From contig PLSJ01000090.1 in the NCBI GenBank assembly GCA_003165115.1, positions 1 through 5,833 on the forward strand: DNA of 5,833 bases, in the 5' to 3' direction. Origin of the DNA: Syntrophaceae bacterium. GTDB lineage: Bacteria > Desulfobacterota > Syntrophorhabdia > Syntrophorhabdales > WCHB1-27. Below are positions 1 to 5,628 of the stretch, piece after piece. A program made the position numbers and the translations under genes. A model generated the notes under the pieces. It did not search any database. It had not been told where the DNA came from and saw nothing but the letters and a program-made list of their open reading frames with translations. Position 1 is the stretch's first letter; each line of letters opens with the position of its first letter.

Positions 1-881
1 GCCAGCGGCGTCTTGAGCTCGTGCGATATATGGTCCACGGCCTTTGTCTTTGCGCGGTTGAGCTGCTCTAACTGCCTGTGCGACTGGAGGAAGACCTCCT
101 CGGCCCTCTTCCGGTCGGTCACGTCCCTTAAAAAAATAAGCAGCACGGGCCGGTTCCGGTAGGTGACCGCCGCCGCGGAGACCTCGATGGCGATCACGCC
201 ACCCGAGCGGGTGAGCCCCTTGAACTCGTACCTGGGCGGGACGGGCTGTCCCTTCCTCCGCCGGTCGTTGATCTCCATCACCCTTTCCCGGTCATCGGGG
301 TGCACGATCTGGGTAATCGCCCTGTTGACGACTTCGTCCGGGCTGTCATAGCCGAACATCTTCACGAAGGTGGAGTTGACGTACACGTGCCTGCCATCCA
401 GGGCGACGGCGATCCCGTCGTTGGAGTGCTCGATCACGGTCCGGTACCGCTCTTCGCTCTCGGCAAGCGCGTGCTCCGCCTCCTTGCGCTCGGTGATATC
501 GACCATCGTGCCCTCATAGTAGAGGATCATGCCGCCTGCGTCCCTGAACACCCGGACGTTCATGGAGACCCAGTGCTCGCTTCCGCCCTTGCGCCGCATG
601 CGGGCTTCGAAGTCGGAGACCGCGTTGTGCGCCAGCAAATGCCTGATCATCTCCTTGTGCCGCGCCGGGTCGCTGAAGAGGTCGTCACGGATCGACCCGA
701 CCGCCTCCATCAGCTCCGCGGGGGAGCCGTAGCCGTGGAGACGGGCAAGCGCGGGATTGGCGCTCGTGAACCTGCCGTCCGTGCCGGCCTGGTATATGCC
801 CTCCACGGCATTTTCGAAGATGTGCCGGTATTTCTCTTCCGCCTCTTGCAGCGCCTTCTCTATCTGTGTATCTCTTTCCAT
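1..881 (-). CDS. PAS-PAS sensor histidine kinase, N-terminal 293 residues (cut by left edge)
   Basis: The reading frame was translated from the minus strand; it runs open from ATG at 881 to the window edge. Residues about 12-133 form a first PAS domain ending in a PAC-type segment (EGTMVDITERK, 123-133). Residues about 140-260 form a second PAS domain with the same kind of end (LRDVTDRK, 251-258). A short coiled linker leads to the HisKA H-box DHISHELKTPL (283-293), where H287 is the expected phosphorylated histidine. The dimerisation remainder and the ATPase domain lie beyond the edge. There is no signal peptide or membrane segment, so it should be a cytoplasmic sensor; the PAS ligand cannot be told from sequence. 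The ATG is preceded by GGTGA (892-896) at 10 nt. A GTG at 941 would add 20 residues of non-PAS sequence and is less likely. It lies 135 nt downstream of the DUF3443 gene on the same strand and could be cotranscribed. The family is certain; the partner regulator is not visible. Confidence 0.93.
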   Translation of the reverse strand, partial: MERDTQIEKALQEAEEKYRHIFENAVEGIYQAGTDGRFTSANPALARLHGYGSPAELMEAVGSIRDDLFSDPARHKEMIRHLLAHNAVSDFEARMRRKGGSEHWVSMNVRVFRDAGGMILYYEGTMVDITERKEAEHALAESEERYRTVIEHSNDGIAVALDGRHVYVNSTFVKMFGYDSPDEVVNRAITQIVHPDDRERVMEINDRRRKGQPVPPRYEFKGLTRSGGVIAIEVSAAAVTYRNRPVLLIFLRDVTDRKRAEEVFLQSHRQLEQLNRAKTKAVDHISHELKTPL

Positions 882-1016
882 GGCACGTTTTTCACCGGCC
901 GCCTCACCCGGTCGTTTCAGCGTATGTACGCGAAATACCACTCAGTATGCCCTGAATTATCGCAAATTGGAATGTTTTTCTTAAGGGGGGCGGGCGGCCT
1001 GCTAGCCCTCCCGGTG
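882..1016. other. Intergenic gap between DUF3443 gene and histidine kinase gene
   Basis: This 135-nt gap holds no gene. On the minus strand, just after the DUF3443 stop, GGGAGGGC and GCCCGCCC (1012-1005 and 995-988) can form a GC-rich stem with one mismatch. It is followed by CCCTTAAG rather than a T-run, so it is not a convincing terminator. The only sigma-70-like pair is weak: TTCCAA (972-967) and CATACT (949-944), spaced 17 nt, with 3 of 6 and 4 of 6 consensus matches. The local AT-rich patch around 955-985 would suit a promoter, but read-through from the gene upstream is equally possible. Confidence 0.5.
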
Positions 1017-2234
1017 TCAGTAGGCGAAGTAGGGTCCGGCGCCTAAGCCGGATGCCGACCCTTCGATCCCGATATAGACGCTTCTCCCGAGGTAGAAAGG
1101 AAGCCCCCAGTCGAAATCGCCGCCCATGTTTCCCCCTATGTCGGGAAACACGCGGTTCGACGAGGCGATAAGGTTTTGGAAGTTCCCTATCTGGAACGGG
1201 ACCTGGCCTGCCGGCCCGCCCGTCGCCCCCTCCTGGACGGCGAAGGCGCAGAAGGGAGTCGCCACCGGCGGACAGAACCAGACGGAATTGGGTGAGGCGC
1301 AATTCGGCAGGGCCGACGAGGACGGGGAAGGGAAAAACAGCCCGTTCGAGCCGGTGTCGATGAAGCTCCGAAAGGTGCTGCTGTTCAGGCTCGTGACGAA
1401 GTTGCCCTGCCCGTCCAGCTCAAACAGGGTCACGGGTCCGGGGGTGTTGTTCGGCTGCGTACCGACGCCGAGCAACAGAGAGCCGTCGACCGAGGGCGAC
1501 CCTCCGGACGGGACGGCCGGAAGCCGCACCGTCACCCCGTTATTGTCATAAGGCAGGAGGGCCACGGGGTTTTGCACCTGGCTGGCCAGCGGGGCCTGGC
1601 TGGCCGTGCACGCGCTCCCGGTGCAGCTATAGTACATGCCCGCCGGGGAGGCCGCGCAGACCGACCCGCAGTCGTGGGCCAGGGGCCCGACCCCCAGGAT
1701 CCCGTTGAACCCCGCGTCGATGGGCGATCTGTCCGCGTTCTGGCACACGGAAGGGAGGGCGCCGAAGGTGGTGTCGATCACCTGGATCGGGACCCGGACG
1801 GTGGGCTCGTTCCCCAGGATGACATCCGCCGTCCGCACCGGTCCCCAGCGCGACGAGCCGTCTCCGAACTGGACGCACTCGGCAAGCGAGCCGGGGCCGC
1901 TCGCCACCGGGACGAGGGGGACGTTCAGGACGCTCGCGAATATGCGTATCCCGTAGCTCCCGGTGTCGAGGAGGATGTCGGCGATGGTTTGGCAGTCGGA
2001 AGTGCCGGGGGCGCAGACCGTCACCGCCACACACGGCTTGTTCGGGTAAGAGCCGGCCGAACAGAGCGAGCCGTTCACCGTAACCGGAACGATGTTATTG
2101 CCCTGACAGGCAGCGGAGGTATTGCTGGAAGAGGGGGCCGGGCCGCCGCCTGAACCACTGTCCGAGCCGCCTCCACCGCAGCCGCACGCGAGTCCGAGGA
2201 GCATAAGAAGTGCCAACATCCTTCCTGATCTCAT
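1017..2234 (-). CDS. DUF3443-type lipoprotein, probable pepsin-fold aspartic protease
   Basis: Numbering here counts the GTG one codon upstream as residue 1. A short hydrophobic signal (7-17) ends in LACGC, so lipidation at C18 or C20 is likely. A Gly/Ser-rich tether (21-41) follows, then a globular domain. That domain carries two aspartic-protease-like motifs: ILLDTGSYG (88-96, D91) and FIDTGSNG (292-299, D294). Between them is GILGVG (179-184), and near the end FDWGLPFYLGRSVYIGIEG (375-393). This order matches pepsin lobes, where each DTG is followed by a hydrophobic-Gly pair. The WGLPF segment near the C-terminus is what I recall of DUF3443 proteins. About 14 cysteines follow the tether, suggesting disulfides in an oxidising compartment. 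ATG at 2234 is chosen because GAGG (2246-2243) stands 8 nt ahead; GTG at 2237 would give 406 residues. The gene has its own sigma-54 promoter. Family assignment is from memory of the motifs; protease activity is inferred. Confidence 0.85.
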   Translation of the reverse strand: MRSGRMLALLMLLGLACGCGGGGSDSGSGGGPAPSSSNTSAACQGNNIVPVTVNGSLCSAGSYPNKPCVAVTVCAPGTSDCQTIADILLDTGSYGIRIFASVLNVPLVPVASGPGSLAECVQFGDGSSRWGPVRTADVILGNEPTVRVPIQVIDTTFGALPSVCQNADRSPIDAGFNGILGVGPLAHDCGSVCAASPAGMYYSCTGSACTASQAPLASQVQNPVALLPYDNNGVTVRLPAVPSGGSPSVDGSLLLGVGTQPNNTPGPVTLFELDGQGNFVTSLNSSTFRSFIDTGSNGLFFPSPSSSALPNCASPNSVWFCPPVATPFCAFAVQEGATGGPAGQVPFQIGNFQNLIASSNRVFPDIGGNMGGDFDWGLPFYLGRSVYIGIEGSASGLGAGPYFAY

Positions 2235-2242
2235 CACACCTG

Positions 2243-2246
2243 CCTC
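2243..2246 (-). promoter_or_regulatory. Ribosome binding site of the DUF3443 gene
   Basis: GAGG on the minus strand lies 8 nt from ATG at 2234 and 5 nt from GTG at 2237. The spacing favours the ATG. The two starts differ by a single residue, so the protein is unaffected. Confidence 0.6.
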
Positions 2247-2275
2247 ACAGAAAGATAAAGCGTCGCAGGAAAAGC

Positions 2276-2292
2276 AGCAAGGACCGTGCCAG
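2276..2292 (-). promoter_or_regulatory. Sigma-54 (RpoN) -24/-12 promoter for the DUF3443 gene
   Basis: The minus strand reads CTGGCACGGTCCTTGCT. This matches every defined position of the core sigma-54 consensus YTGGCACGRNNNTTGCW. The flanking bases (purine two before Y-TGG, T at the end of TTGCTGCT) also fit. With the GC of the -12 element at 2278-2277, the start point falls near 2265, giving a leader of about 31 nt with GAGG in place. Sigma-54 promoters need an NtrC-type activator with ATP hydrolysis, so expression should be conditional and tightly off otherwise. The position, strand and distance to the gene all agree, which makes a chance match unlikely. Confidence 0.85.
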
Positions 2293-2344
2293 CGTCAACT
2301 AAGCGGATTGATTGGCGCGTGCGGGGCGGCGCGACTCCCTCAGT

Positions 2345-2370
2345 TGTAAAAAAAACCTACATAGTGTAAA
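2345..2370 (-). repeat. Paired TTTACA repeats, candidate activator-binding site
   Basis: TTTACA occurs twice on the minus strand, at 2370-2365 and 2350-2345. The copies are exactly 20 bp apart, close to two helical turns, and an A8/T8 tract lies between them. The first copy is also half of a perfect small palindrome, TACA-TAG-TGTA (2358-2368). Relative to the predicted sigma-54 start near 2265, this lies at about -80 to -105, the usual place for enhancer sites of sigma-54 activators. It also lies 30-55 bp upstream of the -35 box of the divergent sigma-70 promoter. The repeats are directly visible; the regulatory role is inferred, and motifs this short in an AT-rich gap could be chance. Confidence 0.35.
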
Positions 2371-2399
2371 GAAAAGGCGACAAAGAGGTCCCGCGCCGG

Positions 2400-2428
2400 T
2401 TGACAATTTCGCTTCCAGCGCCTATAAA
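2400..2428 (+). promoter_or_regulatory. Near-consensus sigma-70 promoter for the radical SAM fusion gene
   Basis: TTGACA at 2400-2405 is a perfect -35 box. TATAAA at 2423-2428 matches the -10 consensus at five of six positions, and the spacer is the ideal 17 nt. Transcription should begin about 7 nt after the -10, near 2435. That leaves a leader of only about 10-11 nt before the ATG at 2446 and places the start point inside the ribosome binding site. Such a strong promoter implies steady, housekeeping-type expression, in contrast to the sigma-54 promoter on the other strand. Confidence 0.85.
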
Positions 2429-2432
2429 TCTC

Positions 2433-2441
2433 AGAAGGGGG
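2433..2441 (+). promoter_or_regulatory. Ribosome binding site of the radical SAM fusion gene
   Basis: AGAAGGGGG ends 4 nt before ATG at 2446 and fixes that start. It overlaps the predicted transcription start point near 2435, so part of it may be missing from the mRNA if transcription begins slightly further downstream. Confidence 0.65.
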
Positions 2442-2445
2442 CATC

Positions 2446-4848
2446 ATGAAAGAAAAGGGGCGTGTGATCGACGTCGATACTCCCGATTCCATGACCCCGC
2501 CCACGCCGTCCGTCGTGCATCCGCCCCGCCGTCGCTCCCTCATGCCGGCCGTGTGCGACGTGTCGGTCACGAACGCCTGCAACGCGCGCTGCTCCTTCTG
2601 CTCTTTCGGCCGGGACAAGGCGCCCGTCCGCGCGCCCGCATGGATAGACCCCAAAAAGTTCGCCGACGCCCTGCCCATCATGTACCGTCGCGGCATACGT
2701 CACCTCACCTTCCAGGGCGGCGAGCCGCTCCTCCATCCCGCCATCGAGGCCCTCATCTCGGAGGCCCGGTCAGCGGGATTCCGGGTGGGCCTGATCACGA
2801 ACGGATGGTTTTTGCCGCAGCATATCGAGCCTATGGCGGATGCCGGGCTCGGCACCCTTTTCGTCTCCATCGACAGCCACTCCATGGACGAGCACGAACG
2901 CAACCGGGGCCTGCCGGGCCTCGGCGCGCGCATCCGTGAGGGCCTGATCGAGGCGCGGCGGCTCGGCGTCACGACGCTGGCCTCCGTCGCGGTGAACCGG
3001 CTGGTCGATTTCGACCGGCTGCCCTCGCTGCTCTCCGGCCTGGGCTTCTGGGGCGTCAACTTCTCGTACCCGAGGCGGGAGGAGGGCGGGCCGTCCCCAC
3101 TCGGCTTCGGCATGGCAACACCCCTGACCGACTACGACGGGAAAGAGCTGATCGCCGTCTTCGAGGCGATCAAGGGGTTGAAGCGGAAGCTGACCGTCGT
3201 GAACCCCACGGTCGCGGTCGAGGAGATGGAGCGCCGCATCCGCGGGATAAGCGAGCGCTTCCCCTGTGTCGGGGGACACAAGTACTTTTGTCTCGACTGG
3301 AACCTGGACATCTGGCGGTGCGAGGCGTGGCCCGAGCCGATGGGCTCCGTCTTCGACCTCGACCGCATCGAAGACCGGCGCGACCCCTGCACCGCCTGCA
3401 TGATCTCGTGCTACCGGGACGGCAGCGTGCTGATGCACGCAGGCGTCGCCGCCGGCGACGCGGCGAGGGCGCTGGCCCGCGGCAGGGTGGACCGGGCGGC
3501 TGCGCTCCTGTTCCGGCGCAGCTTTTTGCTGTCGCTGCGCGCGATTGCCGAAGAGCTGCGGCTGATCGCCCGGCTGCGCCGCAGGACGCCGGGACGCGCC
3601 CTCCCCCCGGAGGCGCAGACGGCGGAGGCGGAGGCGCCCACCGCGTGTGTCATCCTTGTTCCCGACGGCAGGGGCATGACGCCCTTATTCGGCGTTCCGG
3701 CCGTGCGCAGGCTCGTGCTCCTGGCCCGGAGGATGGGACTGAAGCCGCTCTACCTCGTCGGCCGCGTGGAGGCCGTCCGGGCCGTGCTCTCCGATCTCCT
3801 TCCAGCGAGTGCGTTCAGGGCCGTAGAGGAGACTGACGCCCTGGAGCGAATCGTGCGCGCACTCGCGCTGCCCGGCGGCGCGAGGGTCCTGGTGATAAAG
3901 GCCCATGACGTGATCGACCAATCCTTTTCCGATCCGGCGGTGACCCCGCAGCGATGGGCGCACGCCTACCGGCCGGACGAAGGGAAGCCGGGAGGAGACG
4001 GAATCTATCTCTCCGATGGCGACAGGCTTCTCCCCCTGCTCTCCGCACTCTGTTTTGAGACTCCTTCGGCACCACCGGCGCTCTCCCCTGCCGGGCGGCC
4101 GGAAGGGGCAGCGGCGCTGCCCTGCGCCGTCGGTGCGGGGGAAAAGGCGGCAAGGACGTGCGAAGCCGGGCTGATCGCCTCCGCCGAGTCCGCGGTCAAG
4201 GCGGACGACAGTTTCCTGTCCCGCCATGTGAACCGGCACATCTCGCGCTTCGTGAGCCGGAGGGTTGTCCACAGCCCGATAACGGCCAACCAGATCACTC
4301 TTATCAACGGCGTGATCGGGCTTGCCGGGGGTGCCTTTCTGACCTTTCCCGGATACTGGGCACACCTGCTCGGGGCGCTGCTTTTTCTTTTTTGCGTCAT
4401 CATGGACGGCACGGACGGTGAGGTCGCCCGCCTCAAGCTCCAGGAATCCGCCTTCGGCCAGGCCCTGGACTACACTGTTGACAACGTGGTCCACGTGGCG
4501 GTCTTTGCCGGCATGGCCGTCGGCCTTTACCTCGACACGGGCCTGGCGCGCTACCTTCTCGCCCTGTCGGTCCTTCTCGTCGGGTTCGGGTTATGCGCCC
4601 TCACGGTCAACCGTTACATCCTGAAAAGGTCGACCGACGAGCTGAAAAGGTCGCCCCGTGTCATCAGGCTCATGGCGACCCTCCTCACCAACCGCGATTT
4701 TGCCTATCTCGTCCTCGCCTTCGCGGTGATCGACCGCCTCGATTGGTTTCTCTGGGCAACGGCCTTCGGCACGTATCTCTTCGCGGCGGTCCTGGTATGC
4801 GCCGCCCTTTCCGAAAAGAGAGGCCGCCTCGCGGCCGGCGCGGAATGA
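2446..4848 (+). CDS. Radical SAM / nucleotidyltransferase-like / CDP-alcohol phosphatidyltransferase fusion (800 aa)
   Basis: Module 1 (about 33-330) is radical SAM: C45-x3-C49-x2-C52 binds the 4Fe-4S cluster, GGEP is at 91-94, and LITNG at 116-120 suits the fold. Cysteines 274, 282, 292, 315, 318 and 322 form a SPASM/twitch-like tail for auxiliary clusters. An Arg/Ala-rich helical linker leads to module 2 (about 398-535), a nucleotidyltransferase-like fold (CVILVPDGRG, GVPAVRRLVLLA, VLVIKAHDVID) lacking the usual catalytic signature. A low-complexity Ala/Pro linker (540-585) leads to module 3 (about 588-787), a membrane CDP-alcohol phosphatidyltransferase. Its motif is complete: D657-G-x2-A-R-x8-G671-x3-D675-x3-D679, with about five or six hydrophobic segments. 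Modules 2 and 3 have the layout of inositol-phosphate cytidylyltransferase/DIPP synthase proteins. The expected chemistry is transfer of a phosphoalcohol from a CDP-alcohol at the membrane, plus radical modification of an unknown substrate. One uninterrupted frame, with its own promoter and ribosome binding site, supports a true fusion. Confidence 0.9.
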   Translation: MKEKGRVIDVDTPDSMTPPTPSVVHPPRRRSLMPAVCDVSVTNACNARCSFCSFGRDKAPVRAPAWIDPKKFADALPIMYRRGIRHLTFQGGEPLLHPAIEALISEARSAGFRVGLITNGWFLPQHIEPMADAGLGTLFVSIDSHSMDEHERNRGLPGLGARIREGLIEARRLGVTTLASVAVNRLVDFDRLPSLLSGLGFWGVNFSYPRREEGGPSPLGFGMATPLTDYDGKELIAVFEAIKGLKRKLTVVNPTVAVEEMERRIRGISERFPCVGGHKYFCLDWNLDIWRCEAWPEPMGSVFDLDRIEDRRDPCTACMISCYRDGSVLMHAGVAAGDAARALARGRVDRAAALLFRRSFLLSLRAIAEELRLIARLRRRTPGRALPPEAQTAEAEAPTACVILVPDGRGMTPLFGVPAVRRLVLLARRMGLKPLYLVGRVEAVRAVLSDLLPASAFRAVEETDALERIVRALALPGGARVLVIKAHDVIDQSFSDPAVTPQRWAHAYRPDEGKPGGDGIYLSDGDRLLPLLSALCFETPSAPPALSPAGRPEGAAALPCAVGAGEKAARTCEAGLIASAESAVKADDSFLSRHVNRHISRFVSRRVVHSPITANQITLINGVIGLAGGAFLTFPGYWAHLLGALLFLFCVIMDGTDGEVARLKLQESAFGQALDYTVDNVVHVAVFAGMAVGLYLDTGLARYLLALSVLLVGFGLCALTVNRYILKRSTDELKRSPRVIRLMATLLTNRDFAYLVLAFAVIDRLDWFLWATAFGTYLFAAVLVCAALSEKRGRLAAGAE

Positions 4849-4880
4849 AGGGCAGGCACTCGGGCGCAAGCGACGGGCGC
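4849..4880. other. Convergent gap without visible terminator
   Basis: The fusion gene (plus strand) and the nitroreductase gene (minus strand) end 32 nt apart. The gap contains CGGGCGC twice (4861-4867 and 4874-4880) as a direct repeat. There is no stem followed by a T-run on either strand. Transcripts from both sides probably run into each other or end by Rho. Confidence 0.6.
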
Positions 4881-5540
4881 CTAAAGCCAGCGCACTTCCC
4901 TGGGCCTGCGCGGAATCGTCCTGGGGTAGTCGTGCGTGGGATAGCCGAGCATAAAGGCGCTGTAGACGTTGCGGTCGTCGGGGACCCCGAGGCGGCGCGC
5001 TATCTTGTGTGAAAGACCGGCCGCGATCAGCAGGAACCCTGCCCAGCACGTGCCGAGGCCCATGGCCTGGGCGAGCATCTCCATGTTCCTCGCGGCGATG
5101 GCGCAGTTCTCGTGGGCGCTGCGGTTGGCCTTGAGGCCGTGGATGGCGATCACCGCCGGGGCGTGGCGGAAGACCACGCCCTCGCCCTTTTCGCGTGCGG
5201 CCCTGAACCTCTCGTAGTACAGGACGTACTGCTTCACCATTTCCTCGCCATGCCTGATGCGCGCCAGTCTCCGCCCGATGCGTGAGCCCAGGGGCTTCAG
5301 CTTATCCCATATGGTCCCGATCACCATCTCATCGAGCTCCGACAGCAGTATCGGGTCCCGGATGACGATGAAGTTCTCCGTCTGGGCATTCGACGCCGTT
5401 CCCGCGTGGGTGCCGACCTCTATCAACTGTTCTATAATCTCTCCGGGCACGGGCTGTTCCCTGAACGCCCTGGTGGACCGCCTCGCCAAAAGGAAGGCCC
5501 TCATGGCTTCGGGGGTGATGACGATGTGACCATATGCCAC
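4881..5540 (-). CDS. Nitroreductase-family FMN oxidoreductase (219 aa)
   Basis: Near the N-terminus LARRSTRAF (18-26) is the FMN-phosphate-binding RRSxRxF motif. GTASNAQTENFIVI (47-60) is the flavin-contact segment with S50, N51 and Q53. HENCAIAARNMEMLAQAMGLGT (143-164) is the dimer-core helix, followed by CWAGF, and the end PREVRWL (213-219) is typical of the family. The length of 219 fits a single-domain nitroreductase; there is no ferredoxin domain. Such proteins are cytoplasmic dimers that move hydride from NAD(P)H through FMN to nitro, quinone or other acceptors; the substrate cannot be read here. The start is GTG at 5540: an in-frame stop lies two codons upstream (5549-5547), so nothing longer is possible, and GAG stands 5 nt ahead. 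The alternative is ATG at 5504 (residue 13), just before the FMN motif. The gene follows a strong terminator closely and converges on the fusion gene. Confidence 0.9.
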   Translation of the reverse strand: MAYGHIVITPEAMRAFLLARRSTRAFREQPVPGEIIEQLIEVGTHAGTASNAQTENFIVIRDPILLSELDEMVIGTIWDKLKPLGSRIGRRLARIRHGEEMVKQYVLYYERFRAAREKGEGVVFRHAPAVIAIHGLKANRSAHENCAIAARNMEMLAQAMGLGTCWAGFLLIAAGLSHKIARRLGVPDDRNVYSAFMLGYPTHDYPRTIPRRPREVRWL

Positions 5541-5548
5541 CCTTACTC

Positions 5549-5585
5549 AAAAAAAAGGGGGGCGGCTTTGCGGCCTCGCCCCCCC
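5549..5585 (-). terminator. Intrinsic terminator after the S-adenosylhomocysteine hydrolase gene
   Basis: On the minus strand GGGGGGCG (5584-5577) pairs perfectly with CGCCCCCC (5564-5557) across a 12-nt loop. The stem runs directly into eight T residues (5556-5549). Eight GC-only pairs plus a T8 tract make this a textbook Rho-independent terminator, about 45 nt after the upstream stop codon. On the plus strand the stem is not followed by T residues, so it acts in one direction only. The T-run ends just 8 nt before the GTG of the nitroreductase gene. Confidence 0.92.
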
Positions 5586-5628
5586 TGAATAAAGCGTGTG
5601 AACGACGTCTGGAAAGGACGCCTTCTTT

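Noticed and set aside
944..972. Sigma-70-like pair TTCCAA/CATACT ahead of the histidine kinase
   Set aside because: Only 3 of 6 and 4 of 6 consensus matches; the spacing is good, but such pairs are common by chance in an AT-rich gap.
988..1012. GC-rich hairpin just after the DUF3443 stop as a terminator
   Set aside because: The stem contains a mismatch and is followed by CCCTTAAG on the minus strand rather than a T-run, so it does not meet the pattern of an intrinsic terminator.
300..1046. A 248-codon plus-strand frame across the histidine kinase and the following gap
   Set aside because: It is antisense to the PAS domains, runs into both the intergenic gap and the DUF3443 3' end, and shows no protein-like motif.
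1572..2153. A 193-codon plus-strand frame opposite the DUF3443 gene
   Set aside because: The translation is Arg/Gly/Ala-rich with no family resemblance, and the minus-strand frame has a signal peptide, conserved motifs and a promoter.
2262..2300. TTGACG on the minus strand as a sigma-70 -35 box for the DUF3443 gene
   Set aside because: No acceptable -10 lies 16-18 nt downstream, and the same bases flank an essentially perfect sigma-54 element that explains the site better.
3685..4494. A 269-codon open frame on the minus strand opposite the fusion gene
   Set aside because: It lies wholly antisense to a confidently assigned domain pair, its translation is low-complexity and Arg/Pro/Gly-rich with no recognisable motif, and GC-rich DNA commonly leaves such frames open.
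4861..4880. CGGGCGC direct repeat in the convergent gap
   Set aside because: Two 7-base copies in very GC-rich DNA are expected by chance and show no link to a mobile element or regulatory site.
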